Source: Candidatus Woesearchaeota archaeon (GTDB lineage Archaea > Nanobdellota > Nanobdellia > Woesearchaeales > B54-G15). Taken from it: a DNA stretch of 12,691 nucleotides. A model generated the notes under the pieces. It saw only the letters and a program-made list of their open reading frames with translations. It ran no database searches and was not told the origin of the DNA. Below are positions 6,702-12,691 of this stretch, one piece after another (the first letter of the stretch is position 1; the number at the start of each line of letters is the position of its first letter). The stretch covers positions 1 through 12,691 of the forward strand of contig QMQQ01000017.1 in NCBI GenBank assembly GCA_003648985.1, given 5' to 3'. The position numbers were made by a program, and so were the translations under genes.

Positions 6702-7817
6702 ATGAAACAGTCATTTTATATTGGAAAGCTTGCTGGAATAAAGATTGAATTACATTACAGCTGGTTTTTCATATTCCTGCTTGTTGCATGGGGATTAGCA
6801 GCAGGTTTTTTCCCGGCACATTACAAGGTAGGATTGTTGGGAGCTTGGTTACTTGGGGCATTTGCGAGTTTCCTTCTTTTTATGTCCATCTTACTACATG
6901 AGGTCGCTCATTCGATAGTTGCAAAACAGCATAAGATTCCTGTGCACAAAATTACGCTTTTCTTTTTTGGCGGTGTAGCTTCAATAGGTAAAGGAAAATT
7001 AACTCCAAAAAAAGAATTTGAAATGGCAATAGCAGGACCGTTATTTTCTATTTTTCTTTCTCTTTTGTTCTTCATTGTATATAAATCAATAAACTTTCTT
7101 TATGTAAATGCGCTTGCATTCTATCTCTATAAAATTAATTTAATCGTTGCTTTATTCAATCTTGCACCTGGATTTCCGCTTGACGGTGGAAGAATCCTTA
7201 GGGCAATTCTTTGGTATTTCTACAGAGATATTGTGAAGGCAACAAAAATTGCTTCTTTCTGTGGAAAGGTTTTTGCTGGGATTTTGGTAATTGGAGGTTT
7301 TATTGGACTCTTCTTCGGAGGCTTTGGTTTATGGTTCATTGTACTTGGTTTTTTCCTTTATATGGTCGCAGAAGCAGGATACGAGCAAACTGTTGTTAGT
7401 GCATTGCTTAATGGCGTTGGGGCACGCGACCTCCTAACTAAGAAGATTTATTGTATTGACGCAAACAGAACACTTAATGAACTTTCTAAGGCTTTTATTA
7501 CGCTAAGAAAGGAAACTTTACTTGTTTTCGACAAAAAGAAATATTTGGGCATAGTAAGAATATCTGATTTGATGGACATAAAAAAAGAAAAATGGGCAAA
7601 AACAAAAGTTAAGGAAATAACTAGAAAGATCGCTCCAATAAAATTAGAGACTAAAATTGATAGCGTTTTTTTAAAGATGTTAAGATACGGCATTGATAGC
7701 ATTCCTGTTATTAAAGGTAAACGATTAATCGGAACAGTTGAGAGAGAAGCCATAATTAAATTTTTAAGATTGAAGCAGATTTTAGGAAGCACAAAATTAA
7801 GAAGAGGCCTGAAATAA
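6702..7817 (+). CDS. Site-2-type intramembrane zinc metalloprotease (M50) with two CBS domains
   Basis: Membrane protease expected to cleave transmembrane segments of substrate proteins. The 371 residues contain several hydrophobic helices over 1-225. The zinc motif HEVAH is at 66-70 inside a helix, FFFGGVASI is at 87-95, and the second metal motif NLAPGFPLDGGRIL is at 153-166 with Asp161 as third ligand. A pair of CBS modules follows (about 241-293 and 302-355), typical of the archaeal/bacterial S2P-CBS group that includes MJ0392; CBS pairs bind adenine nucleotides, so activity may respond to energy state. All catalytic residues are present. A TATA element at 6655-6664 and a 17-bp palindrome at 6666-6682 lie just upstream. 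The 3' end overlaps the convergent Cys-repeat gene by 21 nt. Substrate unknown; the nearby membrane-anchored subtilase and Cys-repeat protein are candidates. Confidence 0.95.
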   Translation: MKQSFYIGKLAGIKIELHYSWFFIFLLVAWGLAAGFFPAHYKVGLLGAWLLGAFASFLLFMSILLHEVAHSIVAKQHKIPVHKITLFFFGGVASIGKGKLTPKKEFEMAIAGPLFSIFLSLLFFIVYKSINFLYVNALAFYLYKINLIVALFNLAPGFPLDGGRILRAILWYFYRDIVKATKIASFCGKVFAGILVIGGFIGLFFGGFGLWFIVLGFFLYMVAEAGYEQTVVSALLNGVGARDLLTKKIYCIDANRTLNELSKAFITLRKETLLVFDKKKYLGIVRISDLMDIKKEKWAKTKVKEITRKIAPIKLETKIDSVFLKMLRYGIDSIPVIKGKRLIGTVEREAIIKFLRLKQILGSTKLRRGLK

Positions 7818-8492
7818 ACAATTATTCCTTAGCACTTCAATTTTTATTTCATTGCAGATATCCGGGTCTTTTTTTGCTTTTGCAACGTCGAAAAGACATT
7901 GTTCGCGCGTAAGAAACTCTTTTATTTTTAGACACAAGGATTCGTTATTTTGGTCGCGGGCAAGAAGTGCAAAACAAGAATTCCGAGCATCCTCATTTAA
8001 GATAAAATCGCAAAGTCTTGGATCTTTGCTGATTTCTGCAATTATTCTATAACACAATGTAGCTTCTTTCTCATCTGTAATTAAGTTACATATATCTATT
8101 TTAAGCGTTTTTATTGCAAATTTTTTAAAGCAGAGATTTTGCCATTCTTCGCTCTGAATTCTTGTACATAACACAAGATTCTCGTTAGCTATCGCTACTT
8201 CTGCTTTACACCAATCTTGTGCATGCTTTAAAAATTTACAAACAGATGGATCATTATGTTTCACAGCAATAATTGTTACGCACTTCTCAAAAAGCGTCCT
8301 GTTCGAGATTTTCATACAGAGATTGACGTTTGCTTTAGAAACAGCTTTTTCATAGATGCACTGATCTGTGCTGCATATTTTGATGCATGCTGTTAAAACG
8401 ATGATAACTATAGCAAGAAAAACAGTAATACCGAAAGCAGTGAAGAGAAATCTGGAAGATTTTTTTCTTGATTTATTTGATTTCTTTGGCAT
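7797..8492 (-). CDS. Membrane-anchored protein of 26-residue paired-cysteine repeats
   Basis: A 231-residue protein of unknown function. The basic N-terminus (KKSNKSRKKSSR) is followed by one hydrophobic helix at about 15-36, ending in LTAC, which also reads as a lipobox with Cys36; it is either a transmembrane anchor or a lipoprotein. The rest, predicted outside the cell, is a regular array: Cys at 45, 59, 71, 85, 95, 109, 121, 135, 147, 161, 173, 187, 199, 213 and 225, alternating C-x11-C and C-x13-C (one x9). Each unit has an Ile/Leu three residues after the first Cys and often an Ala five residues after the second, and often Asp/Asn near the end. This suggests stacked helical hairpins held by disulfides. 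It follows the subtilase gene on the same strand (48 nt gap) but has a TATA-like element 28 nt before its ATG, so it may be transcribed alone, leaderless. Confidence 0.8.
   Translation of the reverse strand: MPKKSNKSRKKSSRFLFTAFGITVFLAIVIIVLTACIKICSTDQCIYEKAVSKANVNLCMKISNRTLFEKCVTIIAVKHNDPSVCKFLKHAQDWCKAEVAIANENLVLCTRIQSEEWQNLCFKKFAIKTLKIDICNLITDEKEATLCYRIIAEISKDPRLCDFILNEDARNSCFALLARDQNNESLCLKIKEFLTREQCLFDVAKAKKDPDICNEIKIEVLRNNCLFQASS
7818..8360 (-). repeat. Coding repeat array, about 78 bp per unit, Cys-x11-Cys-x13
   Basis: About seven protein-level repeats spanning Cys45 to Cys225 of the encoded protein. The DNA copies are strongly diverged, so the repeat is visible only in the translation, which indicates an old repeat held by selection on cysteine spacing. 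The last conserved Cys codon ends at 7818, directly beside the stop codon of the overlapping site-2 protease gene, so the overlap affects only the final six residues. Confidence 0.8.
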
Positions 8493-8516
8493 TCAAATAG
8501 AATTCTAAAATGACTT

Positions 8517-8524
8517 TTTAAATA
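8517..8524 (-). promoter_or_regulatory. TATA-like element of the Cys-repeat gene
   Basis: TATTTAAA on the minus strand is centred about 28 nt before the ATG at 8492, within the 48-nt gap after the subtilase stop. This predicts independent, essentially leaderless transcription. Confidence 0.55.
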
Positions 8525-8540
8525 TTGTTAAACTCTAAAA

Positions 8541-11500
8541 TTAGATTTTCCTTTTAATCACAGCTCCACAGTGCCTGCAAAAATAGAAGTCTCCATAGCC
8601 TCTTGCAAGATCAGTGCTTCCGCATTTTGGACACCTTGGTTTTCCAGTCTTTTTCTTTTGTTTTATTTTTGTTTTCCTTTTCTTGGTGGGGGTGGCTTTC
8701 TTTTTAATTTTTAGTTCTTTCTTTTTAACTTTTAGTTCTTTTTTTCTAACTTTCTGTCTTCCCTTATATTTCTTCACTATCATTTTATTCTTTATTTTAG
8801 ATATTACAAAAAGATTAAATATGACTGCAATAACTGCTACCAATACAATTAAAAATAATGTTTTGTCATCAATATTGATCATCCTTTTTTGTTCTTCTTT
8901 TTGAACATCTTCACTCTCGTTGAAAATCGACTGTTGTGTAATATACAATGGAGTTTCGTTTTTTTCTTCGCGAGGCTTTGCTTTTTGTTGCTTTTCATAC
9001 TCGCCCTTTATTGCAAATACAGAAAAACCAGGCGAAACTGCCTCGTAATGATAAAAAAGTGCAGTTTCCTCTCTCCTACTTGTTGCTAATTTCTGCCATT
9101 CATTAGCTTGGTACCTATAAAGAGCTATTGTATCTAAATTTATTTTATTCTCTTTTACCCATGATTTTTCTACTCTAAAACGGATTCTGACGCTTGATGT
9201 ATCATCATCTGTAATTCCGCTCGTAGAGACTTTGATATAGCTATAAACATGTTCAAGTGGCTTTACATCATCTGGTAACTGTGTTAAACGAGAAGTCTTT
9301 ATCTCTACGTTTTTCAATGGTTTTATCACAGCAAAGGCATAGCTTACAAAAGGTATTTCTGTTTTATATATGTTGAATTCGTGCTGAACGCTCGATGATA
9401 ATTGAGCGAAAATATGAATGTCTGTTTGTGAGGCAGTTTGAGTTCCTCCGCCACCGCCGCCACCACCGCCACCGCTACCTCCTGTATCTTGGGAATCCTC
9501 GCTTTCGAAAGTCACTGAATAAGAAGTGCTGTTCGAAGTTTGCATTATATTCCCTGCTCTATCTTTACACCGTACATAAAACTCTCCGCTTGTTGATGAT
9601 TCGAAGAATTCTTCAGCGCGATGATTGATGTGGTCTGACGTTGTCATGTTTTCCATATCCTCATAATCAACATCAGCATAATCATACCTACAGTATGCGT
9701 ATTCATCTGTTTTTACTCTCAAAGTTACCTTCTTTCGCGAACCTTCTGTTGATTGAGAGGTGCTAATTTCAATTACGGTCGGTGCAACAGTATCTTTTGT
9801 AAATGTTATTGAAGCATTTTCGCTGAAAAGAAAACCGTCATATGCTTTTATCGTAAGCACATGGGTTCCGTCTTCACCCTGCCACGTCATTGATGTGTTT
9901 TGAGTGGTTTCGTTGAGGGAACCATCAATATAAACATAGTAAGTTAGATTGTCACCGTCAATATCTGTTGCTTGATACGCGATACTAACTGTCTGGATAT
10001 AGCTATTATTTTCCGGACTCGAAATAATTGGCTTGTTTGGAGCTGCGTTCTTTATTGTAAGTATGTTTGACTGATACCAATCACTCCAATCATAACCGTC
10101 ATAAACTCTAGCAGAAAATGACCAATTCTGTCCTTTTTCTGTGTATGATGGTTGCACTGATGTTTGATTTTTAAGCTCGGCTTTTTCAGTGCCATTTAAG
10201 TACCATGTTATTTCAAAAGCCTGCATTGAATCATTGTCTTTATCACAATAGTCGAAATGAGCTATCAGTGTTCCATTTGTTCTATTTAATAAATCAGATG
10301 ATGTTAAGGTTATGTTTTCCAGCTGAGGTCTGTAGTTTTCGACGACATTAAGCGTAACATTATTTGATTGGCTTCTCCCACCAGAACCTAAAGCAATGAA
10401 AATAACATTTCTAGTACCGAGAAAATTGGTGTCTGGCGTAATAGTGACTATGCCACTATCGTTGTTGATTGTTATTGTTAGATTTTCAATATAGGATAAA
10501 GTACTGTTTATGGTCCAATTTATATCATCGCCATCAACATCATAAAAATGCTGAGAAAGATTTATGTTAGAATTTGTCGTATTCACTTTCCATGTTTGAT
10601 TTGGAATTGGGTTTGATGTATTAAATTGTGGCGGCGCATCAATATCGTTTACTGTGAGATTCCATTCTGTTGAAGTATTCAGGATTCCGTCAGTACATAC
10701 AGCCAAAATAGCATAATTTCCAGAAGAAAGATAATCGCTTGTGAAGGTCCAATTAGAATTGTTTGATACATCTGTTTTAACCGATTCGTTGTTTTTGAAC
10801 CAGATAATCGTAAGAGTGTCATTATCCACATCTGAGCATTTTATTTGAAAAGTTTGGTTATCTGTTTCATTTATGATGATCTGTGCCTGGCTTGGATTTG
10901 TTGTATCAATCATTGGAGCGTGGTCTGTAAGTGTAACAATTCTCTCTTCGGTTTCGGCATAATTTCCAGCACTATCATTTCCAATAACTTTATAGAAATA
11001 TGTTCCATGGCCTCTTTTGGTTACAATGCAATTTGTTCCTGAACAATTTAATTTTTCATTTGTTCCATTCCATGAAAGAATAAAAGTATCGATTGTTTCA
11101 GATGCAGTAACATTTATTGCGATGCGCGGAACATCAAGAATTGAATTGTTCGCAGGTGTGGGCTGAACAAACTCGAGTGTTGGACTTTGATTGTCTAAAG
11201 CTAAAAGCGCTGCAAGTGCATCGATTCGCTTAAAAGAATAACTATCACATGTTATTGTTTTTCCTGTATTTTCAAGGACTGATTCGATCTCTTCAGGAGC
11301 AAGCTCGTTTCCTGATTCTAATTGCTCATACTGAATAAGTAATGCAGCAATTCCTGCAGCATGCGGCGTTGCCATTGATGTGCCATATTTACCTGTAAAG
11401 CCGCCTCCGAGCTGCGTTGACATGATTGTGTCAGAACTTGAGCCACCAACAGCAAGAAGCTTTAAGATATCTGCTCTGTTTGAATATGCAGTAAAAACAT

Positions 11501-12509
11501 CATTTTTATCAACCGCACCAATAGGAGTTGCGTTTGGTATGCATGCAGGCAAGGATAAGCCATCTTGACCCTCGTTACCTGCAGCTGCAAAAACGATTAT
11601 TCCAGCTGCTCTTGCTGCATTGATTGCAGCTTCAACAACAGGATCAACACCGCTACAGTAAGTTGAGCTATGATATGTTGTTGTTCCAAGACTCATACTA
11701 ATTATTTTAATGTTATAAGTGTCTGCATTGTTCACACACCAGTCGATGCCAGAAGCTATTGTATCCGAAGTTCCGCTTCCTGTTGAATCAAGGCTTTTAA
11801 CAGCAATGATGTTTGCTCCATAAGCCACACCCCTATATGTCTGGTCTTCAGAAGCAGCAATTCCAGCACAATGCGTTCCGTGACCATGATCATCCATTGG
11901 ATCTGCATCATTATTTACAAAATCATAGCCAGCTATTACTTTAACACCAAAACTTCCGCCGAGGGCTGGATGCGTGTAGTCAACTCCTGTGTCAACGATG
12001 CAAATGCCGATATTGCTTCCGTTTAGATGAGTACCATTGAAGTATAGATTCCAGACGTCATCAACATTCATTTGAGGCACGCTATCGTCTAGAAGAACTG
12101 AATAATCATAGTTTGCTTGAATTGCAACAACATTTGGAATTGATTTTAGCTTTTCAAAATCTTCTTTGCTTATACGCATAACAACAGCAGGGATTATTGA
12201 GAATTTATGTTCTATTTTTCCTTTTAGAGTCGGTGCAAGTTGTTCGAATTTTGCTTGTGCATTCTGAACGAGTTTTTTCATAGACTTTACTGGTATTTCT
12301 TTTTTTGATTCTTTTGCCTTTATTGCTGTAGCATCCTTAAGCAAAACAAGAACTGTTGTTTCGTTTGTTTGTTCAAATGATGAATATACATTTGCAGTGA
12401 CGTATGCAGTTATTTGCGGGTTAGGAATAAAAAAAGAAAGAGATAGAATAAAGATAGCTATGATTGAAAGCACCATTACTGTTAAAAATGCGCCTCTTTT
12501 TTTTGCCAT
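8541..12509 (-). CDS. Secreted, membrane-anchored S8 subtilase with Ig-like domains, PGF-pre-PGF domain and cytoplasmic zinc ribbon
   Basis: A 1322-residue surface serine protease. Order: signal/hydrophobic helix about 8-28; inhibitor_I9-type propeptide about 50-138; S8 catalytic domain about 145-435 with Asp173 (VDTG), His210 (HGTHCAG), oxyanion Asn312 (AAAGNEG) and Ser378 (GTSMATPH), all intact. About six Ig/cadherin/FN3-like beta domains follow at 443-1001, rich in N-x-S/T sequons. Then come a ten-glycine run at 1013-1022, a PGF-pre-PGF domain about 1028-1170 ending SPGFSVFAI, a transmembrane helix about 1217-1236, a 55-residue tail with 30 Lys/Arg, and a zinc ribbon with CPKC at 1293-1296 and CRHC at 1311-1314. 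The basic side predicts a cytoplasmic tail. The cytosolic zinc ribbon and missing PGF-CTERM signal are unusual. A TATA-like element 26 nt from the ATG suggests leaderless transcription. Roles such as shedding, nutrient use or cell contact are inferred. Confidence 0.93.
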   Translation of the reverse strand: MAKKRGAFLTVMVLSIIAIFILSLSFFIPNPQITAYVTANVYSSFEQTNETTVLVLLKDATAIKAKESKKEIPVKSMKKLVQNAQAKFEQLAPTLKGKIEHKFSIIPAVVMRISKEDFEKLKSIPNVVAIQANYDYSVLLDDSVPQMNVDDVWNLYFNGTHLNGSNIGICIVDTGVDYTHPALGGSFGVKVIAGYDFVNNDADPMDDHGHGTHCAGIAASEDQTYRGVAYGANIIAVKSLDSTGSGTSDTIASGIDWCVNNADTYNIKIISMSLGTTTYHSSTYCSGVDPVVEAAINAARAAGIIVFAAAGNEGQDGLSLPACIPNATPIGAVDKNDVFTAYSNRADILKLLAVGGSSSDTIMSTQLGGGFTGKYGTSMATPHAAGIAALLIQYEQLESGNELAPEEIESVLENTGKTITCDSYSFKRIDALAALLALDNQSPTLEFVQPTPANNSILDVPRIAINVTASETIDTFILSWNGTNEKLNCSGTNCIVTKRGHGTYFYKVIGNDSAGNYAETEERIVTLTDHAPMIDTTNPSQAQIIINETDNQTFQIKCSDVDNDTLTIIWFKNNESVKTDVSNNSNWTFTSDYLSSGNYAILAVCTDGILNTSTEWNLTVNDIDAPPQFNTSNPIPNQTWKVNTTNSNINLSQHFYDVDGDDINWTINSTLSYIENLTITINNDSGIVTITPDTNFLGTRNVIFIALGSGGRSQSNNVTLNVVENYRPQLENITLTSSDLLNRTNGTLIAHFDYCDKDNDSMQAFEITWYLNGTEKAELKNQTSVQPSYTEKGQNWSFSARVYDGYDWSDWYQSNILTIKNAAPNKPIISSPENNSYIQTVSIAYQATDIDGDNLTYYVYIDGSLNETTQNTSMTWQGEDGTHVLTIKAYDGFLFSENASITFTKDTVAPTVIEISTSQSTEGSRKKVTLRVKTDEYAYCRYDYADVDYEDMENMTTSDHINHRAEEFFESSTSGEFYVRCKDRAGNIMQTSNSTSYSVTFESEDSQDTGGSGGGGGGGGGGTQTASQTDIHIFAQLSSSVQHEFNIYKTEIPFVSYAFAVIKPLKNVEIKTSRLTQLPDDVKPLEHVYSYIKVSTSGITDDDTSSVRIRFRVEKSWVKENKINLDTIALYRYQANEWQKLATSRREETALFYHYEAVSPGFSVFAIKGEYEKQQKAKPREEKNETPLYITQQSIFNESEDVQKEEQKRMINIDDKTLFLIVLVAVIAVIFNLFVISKIKNKMIVKKYKGRQKVRKKELKVKKKELKIKKKATPTKKRKTKIKQKKKTGKPRCPKCGSTDLARGYGDFYFCRHCGAVIKRKI
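8697..8759 (-). repeat. 21-bp tandem repeat coding for the Lys-rich tail of the subtilase
   Basis: Two 21-bp copies (8697-8717 and 8718-8738) differ at one base, and a degenerate third copy covers 8739-8759. They encode seven-residue units of the KKELK(V/I)K type. The near identity of the two copies points to recent slippage or duplication that lengthened the tail. Confidence 0.75.
9444..9473 (-). repeat. Glycine-codon simple repeat (ten Gly)
   Basis: Ten consecutive GGN codons, mainly GGT and GGC, encode residues 1013-1022 of the subtilase. The tract is a flexible linker between the last FN3-like domain and the PGF-pre-PGF domain, and a GC-rich island that could vary in length by slippage in steps of three. 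Confidence 0.8.
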
Positions 12510-12531
12510 TGGTTAAAGGAATAGTTAAAGA

Positions 12532-12539
12532 TTTAAATA
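12532..12539 (-). promoter_or_regulatory. TATA-like element of the subtilase gene
   Basis: TATTTAAA on the minus strand is centred 26-27 nt before the ATG at 12509. No Shine-Dalgarno is seen, so a leaderless mRNA is expected. Two CTTTAAC copies 12 bp apart lie between it and the ATG. Confidence 0.6.
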
Positions 12540-12550
12540 TTTTATCTTGA

Positions 12551-12560
12551 TTATATATAA
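12551..12560 (+). promoter_or_regulatory. TATA box of the partial membrane-protein gene
   Basis: TTATATATAA is centred 25-26 nt before the ATG at 12581 on the plus strand. Being nearly palindromic it could also act on the minus strand, but there the subtilase ATG would be about 47 nt away, and the closer TATTTAAA fits better. Confidence 0.6.
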
Positions 12561-12580
12561 AAATCTTGGAACATACAAAA

Positions 12581-12691
12581 ATGAGAATGTCATTATTGCT
12601 GGTTTGCCTTGGAATCGTTGTTGGATTTTTGTTTATTTTATTAGGAATGCTCCTAGGCATTCACGAAGGAAAAGGTAAAGCAGAAGTAAAG
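12581..12691 (+). CDS. Start of a small membrane protein (partial, runs off the window)
   Basis: Open frame of 37 codons from ATG to the window end with no stop. It starts MRMSLLLVCL, continues as one hydrophobic helix of roughly 22 residues rich in Gly, Leu and Ile, and leaves the membrane at GIHEGKGKAEVK. This reads as an N-terminal membrane anchor followed by a charged region. A strong TATA box TTATATATAA is centred 25-26 nt before the ATG, the spacing expected for a leaderless archaeal mRNA, and this is the main support for a real gene. It is divergent from the subtilase. Function cannot be told from this fragment. Confidence 0.6.
   Translation, partial: MRMSLLLVCLGIVVGFLFILLGMLLGIHEGKGKAEVK

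Noticed and set aside
7448..7792. 114-codon open frame on the minus strand inside the S2P gene
   Set aside because: It is antisense to clear CBS-domain coding sequence and shows no recognisable domain or ribosome-binding site.
8614..8904. Phe-rich open frame on the plus strand
   Set aside because: It is the complement of the Lys-rich tail and TM of the subtilase; Phe runs are the expected shadow of AAA/AAG Lys codons.
12526..12547. AAGAT/ATCTT inverted repeat before the subtilase gene
   Set aside because: Five-base arms in very AT-rich DNA are expected by chance, and the repeat is explained by the TATA element between them.
12421..12660. 79-codon open frame on the minus strand across the subtilase start
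   Set aside because: It overlaps the subtilase signal peptide in another frame, spans both promoters, has low-complexity content and no domain; the plus-strand leaderless gene and the subtilase explain the region better.
1..12691. tRNA, rRNA, CRISPR array, insertion sequence or riboswitch
   Set aside because: The gaps between genes are all about 125 bases or less. I saw no cloverleaf, regular direct-repeat spacer array, transposase or long conserved leader in them.

Overview
The window reads as chromosomal DNA of a low-GC archaeon. The ATP-dependent DNA ligase has the archaeal layout (N-terminal DNA-binding domain, KYDGER active site, RFPRF C-terminal motif). The small regulators are TrmB-like and winged-helix proteins. 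Promoters look like archaeal BRE/TATA elements, most of them about 26-29 nt from the start codon, as in leaderless transcription. The secreted protease carries a PGF-pre-PGF domain, known from archaeal surface proteins. Protein style (compact genes, Lys-rich, multi-domain surface protease, Cys-repeat membrane protein) suggests a DPANN-type lineage such as Woesearchaeota or Pacearchaeota. That placement is an inference without a marker gene. The window is gene-dense: all intergenic gaps are under about 130 bases, and I see no tRNA, rRNA, CRISPR array or insertion sequence.

Layout. (1) 1-2837, plus strand: a tightly overlapping three-gene operon of two paralogous TrmB-like regulators followed by a MoaA-like radical SAM enzyme. 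(2) 2845-6308, minus strand: a repair pair, a family X DNA polymerase with a PHP nuclease domain followed 11 nt later by the DNA ligase. (3) 6382-6701: a 64-residue winged-helix protein on the minus strand, with a compact divergent promoter region that holds two palindromes. (4) 6702-7817, plus strand: a site-2-type intramembrane metalloprotease with two CBS domains. (5) 7797-12509, minus strand: a membrane-anchored protein made of a 26-residue paired-cysteine repeat, and upstream of it a 1322-residue subtilase. (6) 12581 to the end, plus strand: the start of a small membrane protein cut by the window edge.

How the parts may work together. PolX and ligase together cover end trimming, gap filling and nick sealing, so they plausibly form a short-patch repair unit. 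The subtilase is unusual: beyond its ectodomain it has a transmembrane helix, a tail that is more than half Lys/Arg, and a C-terminal zinc ribbon predicted to lie in the cytoplasm. With an intramembrane site-2 protease encoded close by, this permits a regulated-intramembrane-proteolysis hypothesis in which the basic zinc-ribbon tail is released. The TrmB-TrmB-radical SAM cassette has no evident metabolic partner genes in view, and its enzyme lacks hallmarks of true MoaA, so its product is unknown.
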